64,000 bases of DNA from Acidobacterium sp. (GCA_003166955.1 PMUI01000101.1:1-64000); one strand, 5' to 3'; counted from the first letter of the stretch, positions 1 to 12,972 are shown. The notes: generated by a model not told the origin, from the letters alone. A program made the numbers and translations.

Positions 1-132
1 CAGATACAGCACTAAGACTTGCGGGTACTAATTCGAGTTCGATGAGTGCATTGGCGATTTCGCGTCAATTGAGGCTGCTCCGGGATTTCTGCTCAGAGCC
101 GGTCCCGGCTTACCAAAGACCCTGCACCAGCG

Positions 133-2775
133 TCATTGCGCTCGCAATGCCTCCATCGGATCAAGACGCGAAGCGCGCAAGGCGGGAAAGATGCAGGCAA
201 TCAAAGCGATCAGGAGCAGGGTCAGAATCACAGCGGCAATCACAACCGGGTCATAGGGCCTGGTTCCGTAGAGCATGGATCGGATCAGTTTGATTGCGCC
301 CGTACTGGCGATCAAGCCGAAAACCAACCCGAGAAGCGCCGGACGCAGCCCGTCCAACAAGATGAGCCGCAAAATATGTCCACGCTGTGCGCCCAGGGCG
401 ATGCGGATGCCGATTTCCAGCAACCGCTGCGTGACGAGGTACGAGAGCACTCCATACAGGCCTACTGCAGCCAGGAAAAGCGACAGGATGGCGAAGGCCA
501 GGATTAGATTTGCCGCGAAACCCTGACTGGCCGTGGTCTTGCCGAGAATCTGGTCCATCGTCAGCGCGTTGTAGACGGGCAGCTCCGGCTCCAGCGCGGA
601 GATTTGTTGCTGGATCGGCGTCGACATGGCCAGCGGATCGACGGATGTCCACACCACGATCGTAGCCTCGCTGGTGCGGTTCGGAATGCCCGAGAGGATA
701 GGGAAGTACATGGCGGCCTCGACTGGCTTGGTCACGTCGTAGACCGTGTCGCCCACTTCACCGATGATCTCGTAGTTTTCGACATTGATATCCCATCCGG
801 CGCGGACGTGCTTGCCAATCGGGTCGTCGCCCGAGAGAAACTGATCCACGAATTGTTTGCTGACTACGATGTAATGGTCGTTGCCGAGTCGCTCGTGTTC
901 GGTAAAAACCCGGCCGCGCAGCAGAGGGATCTGCATCACGCTGAAGTACTGTGGGTCAGCGGCCAGGGTCATGGCGTCGTACTGAAGGCTGTAACTGGGC
1001 GCGGGCCGTTCCGGAATAGTGAAAACTCTGTCGCTCTGAGGCCCTGATCCGGGTGCATTGGAGATGAGCGCGGCGCCGCGCACACCGGGTAGCCGGCGCA
1101 CCCGCTCAAGCAACGACTGGTGGAAGACCATCACCTTATCGCGCGTATCGTATTGGATTTCGGGCAAACCGAATTTCATGGTCATGACATTTTCGATTCG
1201 GCAGCCGAGGTCCGCCATTCGCAGGTGCATGAAGCTTTTGAAAAGTAGTCCGGCGGACACCAGCAGCATGACCGTTAGTCCGATTTCGGCTGTGAGCATC
1301 GTCTTGCGCAGTCGCGCCCGCGAGGCGCCGCCGCTGGTCGATCGCGAGGACTCCTGGAGCGCTGTCAGTAGCCCTTTGCCGGTGGATGAGACAGCTGGCA
1401 GCAGACCAGCCAGCAGCCCGGTGATCACCATCAGCCCTGCTGCAAAAGTGAAAACCCACCCATCGACATGCACGGAGTCGGCCCGAGGCAAATTGCGCCA
1501 GTTGGCAGCCAGCCAGTGCGTCGAAGCGAGCGACAATACCAGGCCCAGCCCGCCGCCCGCCACGCAGATCAGCAGGCTTTCGGTCATCTGTTCGCGAATT
1601 AGAGCAAGCCGCCTGCCACCGAGAGAGCTGCGAATGGCAACCTCCTTGCGCCGCGCTGCAGCCCGCGCCACCAGCAGATTCGAGACATTCAGAGAGGCGA
1701 TCAGCAGCATGCAGCCCACTGAACACAGCAGTACCAGCAGCTGAGTTCGCACGCCTTTGACCAGGTCGTCGATCATCGGCCGGGACCAGACGTCTTCGGC
1801 GACCGGCTTGGAGGCATTGGCGAGATGGATCCGGTACTGCACCGCGCTCACCTCGTGCGTCGCCGCTTCTGCGCTCACTCCCGCCTTCAGGCGCGCTATC
1901 ACCTTGCTCTGGTGGCCGTCGTGGATGGCATAGTCACTCTCTGAAAAAGTCTGTGCGTAGGGCATCCAGTATTGGATCCGGGCATCCGGATAGGTAAACC
2001 AACTGGGCAGTACGCCAATGACGGTGGTTGGAATGGTGTCCAGATGAATCTGTTTGCCGACAATCGAAGGATCTCCGGCAAAACGGCGCTGGAACAGGCT
2101 CCAGGTCAGCAGGACCACCGGGTCGCCACTTGGCTGATCTTCGGCCTCAGTGAAGGTGCGGCCAAATGCGGGAGTCACGCCCAGGAGCGGGAAAAGATTG
2201 GCCGAGCCGCCCGCGCTCTGCGTGACTTCGGGCAGTTCGGAATGCACACCGGAGAAGATGCCTCCGTAGCCCCGCATCGCCGCCATGTCTTCAAAGCCAT
2301 GGGTCTGGCTGCGCCAGTCGCGATAATCGCCTGGCGCAACCGCATTGAATCCATCGCCCCCTTTGCCCTCGCGAAAATGCTCATAGAGCATCACCAGTTT
2401 GCCGGAATCGCGAAACGGGAGCGGCCGTAACAGCACGGCTCGCACGATCGTGAAGAGCGATGTAGTGGCTCCGATGCCCAGCGCCATGACCAGCACGGAG
2501 ACAAATGCAAATTGGGGCGAGTGCAGCAGCGTGCGCTTGCCAAATGTCACATCGCGCACCAGGTGCTCCATCCAGCTCCAGATCCAGGCCTCACGTGTCT
2601 GCTCGCGAATCAGTGTGGTGTTGCCAAAGGCGCGCTGGGCCGCGTAACGAGCTTCTTCTGCAGATAAGCCACGCTCCCGCTGCTCTTCCTCTTCAAGCTC
2701 CATATCGGAATGCAGCTCCCGCTCCAGATCCGCATCCCGTTTCGCAGTTTCTTTCCGTCCCTGCCACCACCGCAT
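133..2775 (-). CDS. ADOP-family MacB/FtsX-like ABC permease
   Basis: An 880-aa inner-membrane protein of the acidobacterial duplicated orphan permease type. An N-terminal charged region (about residues 1-65) precedes the first membrane segment (VSVLVMALGIGATTSLF). A periplasmic MacB-PCD-like domain, an FtsX block near residues 340-430, a second extracytoplasmic domain and a final FtsX block follow, ending in the typical PMEAL close (SRLDPMEALRAQ). Such proteins have the MacB permease architecture but no adjacent ATPase, and none is seen here. The gene starts one base after the padR stop, so the two are co-transcribed. The substrate is unknown; efflux of small molecules or peptides is only an inference from the family. 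Confidence 0.9.
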   Translation of the reverse strand: MRWWQGRKETAKRDADLERELHSDMELEEEEQRERGLSAEEARYAAQRAFGNTTLIREQTREAWIWSWMEHLVRDVTFGKRTLLHSPQFAFVSVLVMALGIGATTSLFTIVRAVLLRPLPFRDSGKLVMLYEHFREGKGGDGFNAVAPGDYRDWRSQTHGFEDMAAMRGYGGIFSGVHSELPEVTQSAGGSANLFPLLGVTPAFGRTFTEAEDQPSGDPVVLLTWSLFQRRFAGDPSIVGKQIHLDTIPTTVIGVLPSWFTYPDARIQYWMPYAQTFSESDYAIHDGHQSKVIARLKAGVSAEAATHEVSAVQYRIHLANASKPVAEDVWSRPMIDDLVKGVRTQLLVLLCSVGCMLLIASLNVSNLLVARAAARRKEVAIRSSLGGRRLALIREQMTESLLICVAGGGLGLVLSLASTHWLAANWRNLPRADSVHVDGWVFTFAAGLMVITGLLAGLLPAVSSTGKGLLTALQESSRSTSGGASRARLRKTMLTAEIGLTVMLLVSAGLLFKSFMHLRMADLGCRIENVMTMKFGLPEIQYDTRDKVMVFHQSLLERVRRLPGVRGAALISNAPGSGPQSDRVFTIPERPAPSYSLQYDAMTLAADPQYFSVMQIPLLRGRVFTEHERLGNDHYIVVSKQFVDQFLSGDDPIGKHVRAGWDINVENYEIIGEVGDTVYDVTKPVEAAMYFPILSGIPNRTSEATIVVWTSVDPLAMSTPIQQQISALEPELPVYNALTMDQILGKTTASQGFAANLILAFAILSLFLAAVGLYGVLSYLVTQRLLEIGIRIALGAQRGHILRLILLDGLRPALLGLVFGLIASTGAIKLIRSMLYGTRPYDPVVIAAVILTLLLIALIACIFPALRASRLDPMEALRAQ

Positions 2776-2776
2776 C

Positions 2777-3142
2777 TCAGCTCTCCTCAGCCGCAGGCCA
2801 CATCACGCGCGCCACCGCTTCCGCCATCTGCTTCCATTGCGATTCTTCGACTACGAGCTGCTTTCTGCCTTTTTCCGTGAGCCGGTAGTACTTAAACTCC
2901 CGATTTCGATCCGGAGCCATCTCCCATTTCGAGGTAACCCAGCCCCGTTCCTGCAATCGATGCAACGCAGGATAGAGAGAACCATGCTGCATTTGCAGGA
3001 AATCATTTGTGGTCCGCTGAATGTACTTGCCGATCTGATGGCCATGTGCCGGCCCGGAAAGAAGCGTTCGTAGGACCAGCATGTCCAGCGTGCCCTGCAG
3101 CAAATTTGCTCGTTGCTGTGGCTGCCTCATCATAGAAGACAT
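2777..3142 (-). CDS. PadR-family transcriptional regulator
   Basis: A 121-aa winged-helix repressor. It opens with the family pattern LLQGTLDMLVLRTLL and continues with GPAHGHQIGKYI and the wing-helix signature QMQHGSLYPALHRLQERGW, then YYRLTEKGRKQL. It is the first gene of a two-gene unit with the downstream ADOP permease (1-bp gap), a pairing common in Acidobacteriota. The ATG at 3142 is used; internal ATGs lie 9 and 12 bases in, so the exact start is slightly uncertain. It probably represses its own operon through the repeats listed upstream. Confidence 0.93.
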   Translation of the reverse strand: MSSMMRQPQQRANLLQGTLDMLVLRTLLSGPAHGHQIGKYIQRTTNDFLQMQHGSLYPALHRLQERGWVTSKWEMAPDRNREFKYYRLTEKGRKQLVVEESQWKQMAEAVARVMWPAAEES

Positions 3143-3192
3143 TCGACCCTCGATAGAGAGGTGATGGTAGACACTCGACTGTCGATTGTCAA
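3137..3192 (-). promoter_or_regulatory. padR-ADOP promoter with paired operator-like repeats
   Basis: On the minus strand a perfect -35 (TTGACA, 3187-3192) lies 17 bp from a -10-like TACCAT (3164-3169). That puts the start of transcription about 15 nt before the padR ATG. The motif AGACAYTCGAC (plus-strand reading) occurs twice, at 3137-3147 and 3169-3179. The second copy sits between the promoter hexamers and the first overlaps the start codon. The 32-bp distance is three helical turns, which suits two dimers on one face. The promoter is seen directly; the operator role is inferred. Confidence 0.6.
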
Positions 3193-3503
3193 TACGTTCG
3201 AAGCGATCCGGATTTCATATGTGCTGACTACAGGCCAATGCACTCATTGAGCTTGGGTTGAGATCGGGTAAAGGATTAGTAACGATAAACGGACTTGTGT
3301 TGAAGATCGGAAATCATTGATGCCGTAAGGCGGACAATCCGGACATTGCGGCACAATGGTTTCTGTCTTCACCCCAACAGCGGGCAATCATCCGCATATG
3401 CGGGCAGGTTCCATCGGTAATCTTGACCGCTCCGGAGAGGCGCGGCTAATCTCCGGGCATTGCGTCCCGGGCGAAAGCCTGCCCGGACCTCCGCAATTTC
3501 CTC
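3193..3503. other. intergenic region without a visible gene
   Basis: A 311-base stretch between the divergent padR and dprA genes. No credible open frame, RNA gene or repeat is seen. It presumably carries the dprA promoter, but no hexamer pair stands out. Confidence 0.6.
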
Positions 3504-4682
3504 ATGACCTCCCCTGCTTCGGTAGTTGACGAGCCGAAAACCGTTTCCTTCGAGGAGCGGCATGCGTGGCTCGCTCTGGCGCTGACTCCCGGTGTGGGGC
3601 CGCGGCGGCTTCTGCGTTCGGTGGAGCGGTGCGGTTGCGCGGCGCGGGTGCTGCATCTGCCGCTGACCGAACTGGAGGCGCTGGAACTGCCCGCGCAATC
3701 GGCACAGTTCATTGCTGGGGGCGAAGCGGCGCACGCGGCCGATCAGGAACTGGAGAAGCTGGCTTCCACAGGCGCGACAATCCTGACGTGGCACGACGAG
3801 GCCTACCCGATCCGGCTGCGCGAGATCTACGATCCGCCGGCATTGTTGTGGGTGCGCGGCGACCCAGGGTTGCTGTCGAAACCAGCGCTGGCGGTTGTGG
3901 GAACGCGGCATCCATCCCCCTACGGCACAGGCATGGCGGAGAGGCTGTCGCGCGACCTGGCTCTGCGCGGGCTGATCATTCTCAGCGGCATGGCGCGCGG
4001 CGTGGACACCGCTGCGCACAAGGGCGCGATCGCCGCCCTGCGGCCGACGATCGCCGTCTGGGGTACCGGGGTGGATGTGATCTATCCGAAGGAGAACAAG
4101 TCGCTGGCCGAACAGATCATCGCGGGTGGCGGAACGATCCTTTCCGAGCTGCCTCTGGGCACGTTTCCTGCCCCTCAAAACTTCCCGCGGCGCAACCGCA
4201 TTCTGAGCGGGATGAGCGTCGGCGTGCTGGTGATTGAGGCCGCCGAGAACAGCGGCACACGGGTGACCGCCCGGTGCGCACTGGAGCAGAATCGGGAGGT
4301 CTTCGCGGTCCCCGGCAACGTGACGACTAAAAACGCCTGGGGCCCTAACCTGCTGATAAAACAGGGCGCAAAGCTCACTTCCACCTGGGAAGATGTCTGG
4401 GAAGAGTTGCCGACGCAGATCCGCATGGAGCTGGAGCAGAGCGAGGGATTTGCATCCGAAGCCACATCTGAGGCATCGTTATTCGAGGAATCGCCGCTGC
4501 CGCCCTCGGAGGCGCGCGTGCTGAGCGTGCTTCGTCAGGATGAGGCATTGCAGATGGATGAAATCCTCGAGAAGCTTGAACCGGAATTGAGCTCATCGGA
4601 GGTTTTCACGGCGCTGTTCGAGCTGGAACTGGCCGGGCGCATACGACAACTTCCTGGGAAAAATTACGTCAGGAGCTTCTGA
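3504..4682 (+). CDS. dprA: DNA-processing protein DprA/Smf
   Basis: A 392-aa DprA. It binds incoming single-stranded DNA and loads RecA in natural transformation. A short helical N-terminal part is followed by the Rossmann-like DprA core, seen in VVGTRHPSPYG, ILSGMARGVDTAAHKGAI, VWGTGVDVIYPKEN, FPRRNRILSGMS and EAAENSGTRVTARCALEQ. A C-terminal winged-helix domain covers about residues 330-392 (SEARVLSVL to NYVRSF). Length fits the three-part form of the family. No strong Shine-Dalgarno precedes the ATG. It lies directly upstream of topA, an order conserved in many bacteria. Confidence 0.96.
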   Translation: MTSPASVVDEPKTVSFEERHAWLALALTPGVGPRRLLRSVERCGCAARVLHLPLTELEALELPAQSAQFIAGGEAAHAADQELEKLASTGATILTWHDEAYPIRLREIYDPPALLWVRGDPGLLSKPALAVVGTRHPSPYGTGMAERLSRDLALRGLIILSGMARGVDTAAHKGAIAALRPTIAVWGTGVDVIYPKENKSLAEQIIAGGGTILSELPLGTFPAPQNFPRRNRILSGMSVGVLVIEAAENSGTRVTARCALEQNREVFAVPGNVTTKNAWGPNLLIKQGAKLTSTWEDVWEELPTQIRMELEQSEGFASEATSEASLFEESPLPPSEARVLSVLRQDEALQMDEILEKLEPELSSSEVFTALFELELAGRIRQLPGKNYVRSF

Positions 4683-4848
4683 AGAACTTCGCGCGTCCAG
4701 TTGCATGGTCTGGTGCGCGGTCTATATCGGAACTGTAGATTCGAAGCGGTGGGACGTGTTAGCTTCCGGAAGGAACCCGCCAGAAAGCAGTGCGGCAGGC
4801 GCGAAAGTGCGTGACCGAGCTGCGGTAGAACGGTCTAAAAAGGAAACG

Positions 4849-7857
<3,009 letters not shown>

Positions 7858-7887
7858 ACGGCTCAGTCGACTCTACATTGCAACAAG

Positions 7888-7927
7888 CAAAACAAGAGGA
7901 CCCGCCAAAGCGGGTCCTCTTGTTTTG
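7888..7927. terminator. bidirectional rho-independent terminator
   Basis: A perfect 18-bp inverted repeat (7888-7905 and 7910-7927) with a 4-base CAAA loop. The arms begin AAAACAAGAGGACCCGC, so the GC-rich core is flanked by an A tract on one side and a T tract on the other. It lies between the convergent topA and porin genes and should end both transcripts. Confidence 0.95.
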
Positions 7928-7940
7928 CAGCGGATACGGT

Positions 7941-9815
7941 CTATGGAACGTAGTAGCGGAACGATGTCCAGAACATGTTGTCGATTCCCCTGGCGCCGCC
8001 GCCCGGGTTGGTCGTGCCACCCGCGCCGGACCAGATATCGCGCTCGAACCGGGCGTACTGGAGGCCGAGGCGCATTCTGCCCTTGGGACCGTTGTAGAAG
8101 TTGTACCACTCGCCTGCGGTGAACTCCTGCACGTCCTTGTTCTGGTTGCCGCAACTGCCCGGAGCGGCGGGATCGAAGCCCGTTCCGTTGCCGCCGTAGG
8201 TATTGTTCGTACCGCTGGGTGCAGGTTCCGTGTGGCAGCCTGTCATCGAGGTCGACGGCGAACCGTAGCCTTTGGCGCCGAAAAAGTCGCGATAGACATA
8301 GTCGCCGCCGTAGTTGAAGTAGAGCGTCAAGCGGGGAACCGGGGTGATTTCGAGAGTGCTGAGTGCTGAGAAAGCCTTCAGCGGATCGATCTCGCCGTTC
8401 GGCCGCAAGGTGATGTCGGCAATGGTGGAGGAGCCGTAGCGGCCCATGCCTTTACCGTAGAGACCCTTGAGCCCGACGGAGACCTTCTTCATGGCAAAGG
8501 GAACGCGGAGGCTGCCGCCGATCCCTGCGCCCGGCGCCAGATCGTTATAGGCGCCCGTCGTATTGCCGGTGCAGGTCGTGGTAGTGATGCCGGAGCCCGT
8601 GGCCACGGCGGTAGCGGTGCAGACCTCATTGGGATAGATCCGGTCGCGGAAATTCCGCTCGATCCCGAAGACTTCCCAGTGGCCCCAGCCCGGCTCAAAG
8701 ACCAGCTTCCCGACGAAGTCCGGGCTGTAGTTGAAGGAGTAGTTCGCCGTTGCGTTATACAGGCCGCCACCAGTGCCGGCAGAGCCGATGATCACGTTCA
8801 GGGGCAGGCCAGCGCCCGCCGGGTTCAACGTTTCAGCGTTCTCAGCGGAAGCGCCCAGCCAGAACTTGTTGGCGAAGTTCTTGGTAACGCGAAAGTTGTA
8901 CTGGCGCGTCCATACGAAGCCGGTCGTGTACTGGGAGTCGATCGTGGAAGGCAGAATTTCGCTGCCACGGGTCTCGCCCTGCGTGGTCTCGGTCGCCAGC
9001 GACCAGCCTGCGCCACCGGAAACATCCCAACCGCTGTTGAACAGCGCATCTGTCCACAACTGCCGCTGGCGGAACACGTAGCTGTTGGACTGGTTGCTGT
9101 TGGAAGTGATGCCGGTACCCAGCCAGTCAGCCTCGTAGTAGCCGCTCAGCGTGACGTTCGTGAGTTTTCCGCTGGCCTTCAGAGCGATGCGCGACTGGCG
9201 GCCGGTTCCGAAGAACTCACTGAGCTGTGCGTTGTCGGAATTCTGGAGTGGAACACTGGTGAAGGGAGTATTGACGTCGCTGCCCGTGGCGCCCTGACGC
9301 CACACGGTTTCGGCCGCGATGAAGCTGCCCGCGGGCGAAAGGGTGATTCCCTTATAGTGAATCGCGTCCGGGTTCTCGATCGCCTTCTTCACCGCGGTCT
9401 GCTGTTCCTGGATCGTGCCGGCAAGAGAAACGCTATTGGCTTTGAGATCGGTGACGGAACTCTGCAGGCTCGAAACCGCGTCCGTGTTGGCGGAGATGGT
9501 TTGCTGCTCCGCATTGGCCGCCTGCTGCGCGGCCTGCGCGGCGGCCTGAGCTGCTGCCGCTGCCTGCTGCGCAGCCTGGAGCGCCGCGTCGCGATCGGCG
9601 AGTTGCTGCTTCAGCGTGTCGATCTGACCGTGGTCGGCCTGCTGCTGCTGGCGCAGTTCTTCGATCTGCGCCTGCACCGAGGGTCCTTTCGGCGCCGCAG
9701 GTTTCCGGTGAACCTTCTTCGGCGTAGTGGGGGAGCTGGCCGCGGTCTGCGCAAAACCCGTAGCCATTGCCGCGGTCAGCGCCAGGGTGGCGAGCGCCTT
9801 CAATGTGTTCGTCAT
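7941..9815 (-). CDS. outer-membrane porin with N-terminal coiled coil
   Basis: A 624-aa exported protein. It has a clear signal peptide (LATLALTAAMATGFAQ), then a lysine/proline linker. An alanine/glutamine-rich coiled coil spans about residues 45-135 (AAAAAQAAAQAAQQAANAEQQ-like heptads). A long beta-barrel-like region rich in alternating aromatic and polar residues follows, ending FWTSFRYYVP. The layout matches putative porins of Acidobacteriota, where the coiled coil may tether the trimer to the cell wall in the manner of S-layer-homology porins. The solute is unknown. A GAGAGG ribosome site precedes ATG 9815. It is convergent with topA and shares its terminator. Confidence 0.8.
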   Translation of the reverse strand: MTNTLKALATLALTAAMATGFAQTAASSPTTPKKVHRKPAAPKGPSVQAQIEELRQQQQADHGQIDTLKQQLADRDAALQAAQQAAAAAQAAAQAAQQAANAEQQTISANTDAVSSLQSSVTDLKANSVSLAGTIQEQQTAVKKAIENPDAIHYKGITLSPAGSFIAAETVWRQGATGSDVNTPFTSVPLQNSDNAQLSEFFGTGRQSRIALKASGKLTNVTLSGYYEADWLGTGITSNSNQSNSYVFRQRQLWTDALFNSGWDVSGGAGWSLATETTQGETRGSEILPSTIDSQYTTGFVWTRQYNFRVTKNFANKFWLGASAENAETLNPAGAGLPLNVIIGSAGTGGGLYNATANYSFNYSPDFVGKLVFEPGWGHWEVFGIERNFRDRIYPNEVCTATAVATGSGITTTTCTGNTTGAYNDLAPGAGIGGSLRVPFAMKKVSVGLKGLYGKGMGRYGSSTIADITLRPNGEIDPLKAFSALSTLEITPVPRLTLYFNYGGDYVYRDFFGAKGYGSPSTSMTGCHTEPAPSGTNNTYGGNGTGFDPAAPGSCGNQNKDVQEFTAGEWYNFYNGPKGRMRLGLQYARFERDIWSGAGGTTNPGGGARGIDNMFWTSFRYYVP

Positions 9816-10128
9816 TCAGCCTCTCAGAAGTTGGAAATGCGTGAAAAATGAAGCCAGTTGGGGGGAACTTCCTGGGTCCTGAGCGTGGCCGGAGGTGAGC
9901 ACCTGCCGGTGCAACACCCGCCGAACAGCCCACAGCTACCCACTGGGCATGGTCGCAGGCAATTGTGAACATCCAGAGAATTTGCGGTAAATGTTCGGGG
10001 AAAAGGCCCCGCGCGGAAGGGCGGAAATCAGTGAAGGGTCAACAGCTTACGAGATTCGTGAGCCGGACTGGCATGTTTTCCTTTATATCACCACAGTACC
10101 GTGAAGGCAATTCCTGGCCGCTGCCTTA
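9816..10128. other. intergenic region upstream of the porin gene
   Basis: A 313-base stretch between two minus-strand genes. It must hold the porin leader and probably its promoter. Only a weak 6-bp inverted repeat (AAGGCA 10104-10109 / TGCCTT 10122-10127) is seen just past the deacetylase stop. No gene is visible. Confidence 0.5.
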
Positions 10129-12957
10129 TCAGGGCTGAGAAGGCTTCTTCCCGACGGCAATCAGATTCGCCAGGATACGGTAGGCGCCCGGGACGGCCTC
10201 CGGCAACTGGCGGTAGACGGCATAGGCCATATAGAAGTAGTTCCCCTTGCCGACGTGCGCGTAGAGTAAGCCGCCCTGTTGCGGGTCCTGGCCGGAGTCG
10301 TGAACCTCGGTCAGCGGAGTGTACTGGGACGACCACGATTCGAGGAACGAGTGGCCCCGCTCCTCGACCCAGCCATCGAAGTCGGCCGGGGTAATTGGAT
10401 TCGGCCAGGTGAAGACGGCGTTGTTCGGATCGAGCAGCTTCACCGGAGCATGCTCGTCGACGACCTTCTCGGGGTTCCTCCCCAGCGTCAGCGGATACGG
10501 GGAGGGGAACTGATTGCTCTGGTACTGAACCACGAGCGTTCCCCCGTCGCGCACATAGGCAAGCAACCGCTGCGTAGCCGCGGTCAGATCGGGCCGTGAG
10601 GAGTAGGCGCGGATGCCGACCAGAATGGCGTCATAGGCTGACAGATCACCCTGCGCCAGATCCGACGCGGTGAGGAGATGGGTCTGGACGCCGATTTCCG
10701 CCAGCGCTGTGGGGACCTCGTCGCCGGTGCCCATGATGTATCCGACCTTCAGGTCCTTCGGCACCTTCACGTCGACCCCGCGCAGCCGGTAGGTCGCCGG
10801 GCGATACAGATAATAGGGACGCAGCCCGGGATATCCGACCGTGGTGAAGCCTTCGGTGAAGCGGTCGCTGCCGCTTTGCGCCACGGCACTGATCTCATAA
10901 CCCTGGCCGGTAAGCTGGCCGGCGTGGAGGGTGAACTGAAAATCCTGGCTGCTCTCGGGCAGGATGTGAAACGGCGCTTCCGCCGGATCGGAGGTCCAGC
11001 CCGTGGGCACGTTCAGCCGCAGCGTTCCATCCGCATTGTTCTGCTGCTGATTGCTGACCGTGACGGAGAAGGGAACCGTCGACGTGCCGAGCGGAACTAC
11101 CCCGGCCACCGCCGCGAGATTCACCGACAGCTGCGGCACTACCGCCAGCGGCTGATAAACGCCGCCGATGCCATGAATGCGATGGACCGTCTGCACCACC
11201 TGGCCGAGGCGGATGGGAACGCCCATGTAGCGAAACTCGGCCCAGCCTGCCAGCGGATAGGGAGCCAGGGGCAGCGTGAGCCAGCGCGGATCGTGGATGT
11301 CGTAATACGGCTGCTCAGTGTTGGGTCGCGTAAAGTAAGGCCGCGTGAGCGCGGCGTTGCGCGGAACGTAGACGCGGAAAATGGCGTCGCCGGCGTTGCT
11401 GCTGACTGCATCGAGTCCAGGCGCGCCGATGCGGGTAATCTGCCAGGTGCTGCCGTCGGGCTGATCGAGCCAGGTGCGCCCGAGTTGCAGGCCTTCGGGA
11501 GACGGGCCCCAAAAAGGCGCTGCTGTCACGTGCACGCGCACGTCGATCTCGGAGCCGGGCGTGACGGTGGTTTGTGTCTCGTCCGGACTGAGCGACGGTA
11601 CGGGATTCGCCCCCGACACGGTGCGAGGCATCACGAGCGCGTTCATTTGAAGTCCCAGCGCCTGCGCGAGCGCTGTGTTGAACTGCGCCAGCTTGATGTT
11701 CAGTTCGTGAACGATGTTGGCCTTGTCATCAGCGCTCAGTCCGCTGTTGTTCACCCACTCGATCAGCTGCCGGGTGACCTTGTATCCGGTTGCCAGCTCG
11801 GGCGCGATCTTCTCCGGATGCGCAGGCAGATCGTTGTAAAGTGCCGTCGCAACGTGGTGATGAATGTCGTTGAGAGCAGCAACCAGCGGCGCGGTGTCTC
11901 CGGAGTGCGCCAGCGTGGCGATGCCAGGCAGCGTCGTATCGATCCCGTCGAAGAAGGAGTTCTCCTTATCGGTGGTCTTCACCGACGATCCGTAGCGGTG
12001 ATACGCCACGCTGAAGGGTCCGGACAGGGGCGGCGTGCCCCCGCCATTCTGCGACTTCTGCTGCCCCCAGCCGGTGCGTGCAATCTGGATATAAGACTCG
12101 CCGAGGATCGGGTCCCAGGTTCCTTCGGGAATCTCGAGCGTTGTGGAGGGAAAGCTGTCGTTCCACTGCTTCGCGACATAGTCGTAGAAGCGCACCGGCG
12201 ACCATTTATTCGTCGCGTAATCGAAGATGCCTTTGCTGCTGGGGGCGAAGAACGGAACGCGAGCGTAGACCTTGAGGGGAGACCAGGGGCGAAGTCCGGC
12301 AGCGATCTGGTCCGGGCAAACGTTGGGGTCCCCCGCTGCCGTGAAGGCCTCCTGGTTCGCTTCGCCGGAAACCTGGTGGTGACCGTGACCGTCGGTGATG
12401 TTGCCGGTGAAGGTGGAAGCCAGCACCAGCGGGTGATACATCCGGACGGCGCGCACCACGTCGCAGAGGACGCGATCGTGTCCCCACTGTTGGTGCGCCT
12501 CATCGATGGTTTTGGAAAAGCCGTAGTCGGCAACGGTCGCGAAGAACTGTTCCGATCCGGAGTATTGATCGGCCAGCAGCAACTCGTTCGTGCGGATCAA
12601 CCCCAGCGCATCGTAGCTCTCGCCGGACATCGCGTTCTGGCCGCCTTCACCGCGCGTCAGGGTCAGAATGGCGGTGCGGGCGCCCATGCCGCGCGACTCG
12701 AACGCGAGCATGCCGCCGTCCTCATCGTCAGGGTGGGCGACGATAAACATGAGGCTGGCCCAGGTGTCGAGCTTGCGCAGCGTTTGCGCCAGGCCTGCCG
12801 CGCCGCGGTCCTCGGGAAGGACCTGCGCGTCAGGGGAAGCGGCGATCTGAGCGCGCCACGGAACCTCCTGCACTGAGCCGGCCACCGTGAAGGCACAGAT
12901 CAACGCAAGCGCGAAAGCGCTGCGAATTGTGCGAAGCAGAGGGGAACTGGGAATCAT
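10129..12957 (-). CDS. secreted LmbE/PIG-L-family deacetylase with NEW3-like domain
   Basis: A 942-aa exported protein. A signal peptide (SAFALALICAFTVAGS) is followed by the PIG-L domain with the zinc-binding motif AHPDDED and TRGEGGQNA, and further histidines in GHDRVL and DGHGHHQVSG. A long C-terminal part includes an Ig-like NEW3-type section (VPFSVTVSNQQQN) and a last segment resembling a ThuA/GATase-like fold (ILVGIRAYSSRPDL). PIG-L enzymes remove N-acetyl groups from GlcNAc-type substrates; the substrate here is unknown. The open frame runs on to 13308, but ATG 12957 directly precedes the signal peptide and avoids overlap with the divergent permease gene. Confidence 0.85.
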   Translation of the reverse strand: MIPSSPLLRTIRSAFALALICAFTVAGSVQEVPWRAQIAASPDAQVLPEDRGAAGLAQTLRKLDTWASLMFIVAHPDDEDGGMLAFESRGMGARTAILTLTRGEGGQNAMSGESYDALGLIRTNELLLADQYSGSEQFFATVADYGFSKTIDEAHQQWGHDRVLCDVVRAVRMYHPLVLASTFTGNITDGHGHHQVSGEANQEAFTAAGDPNVCPDQIAAGLRPWSPLKVYARVPFFAPSSKGIFDYATNKWSPVRFYDYVAKQWNDSFPSTTLEIPEGTWDPILGESYIQIARTGWGQQKSQNGGGTPPLSGPFSVAYHRYGSSVKTTDKENSFFDGIDTTLPGIATLAHSGDTAPLVAALNDIHHHVATALYNDLPAHPEKIAPELATGYKVTRQLIEWVNNSGLSADDKANIVHELNIKLAQFNTALAQALGLQMNALVMPRTVSGANPVPSLSPDETQTTVTPGSEIDVRVHVTAAPFWGPSPEGLQLGRTWLDQPDGSTWQITRIGAPGLDAVSSNAGDAIFRVYVPRNAALTRPYFTRPNTEQPYYDIHDPRWLTLPLAPYPLAGWAEFRYMGVPIRLGQVVQTVHRIHGIGGVYQPLAVVPQLSVNLAAVAGVVPLGTSTVPFSVTVSNQQQNNADGTLRLNVPTGWTSDPAEAPFHILPESSQDFQFTLHAGQLTGQGYEISAVAQSGSDRFTEGFTTVGYPGLRPYYLYRPATYRLRGVDVKVPKDLKVGYIMGTGDEVPTALAEIGVQTHLLTASDLAQGDLSAYDAILVGIRAYSSRPDLTAATQRLLAYVRDGGTLVVQYQSNQFPSPYPLTLGRNPEKVVDEHAPVKLLDPNNAVFTWPNPITPADFDGWVEERGHSFLESWSSQYTPLTEVHDSGQDPQQGGLLYAHVGKGNYFYMAYAVYRQLPEAVPGAYRILANLIAVGKKPSQP

Positions 12958-12972
12958 GGGGCCTGAATTGTC

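Noticed and set aside
4705-4848. 48 extra codons upstream of topA
   Set aside because: The topA family starts at MSKSLVIVESPAKAKT, and a ribosome site precedes ATG 4849.
10678-12876. 732-codon plus-strand open frame opposite the deacetylase
   Set aside because: It is a GC-bias shadow of the real minus-strand gene, with no domain pattern.
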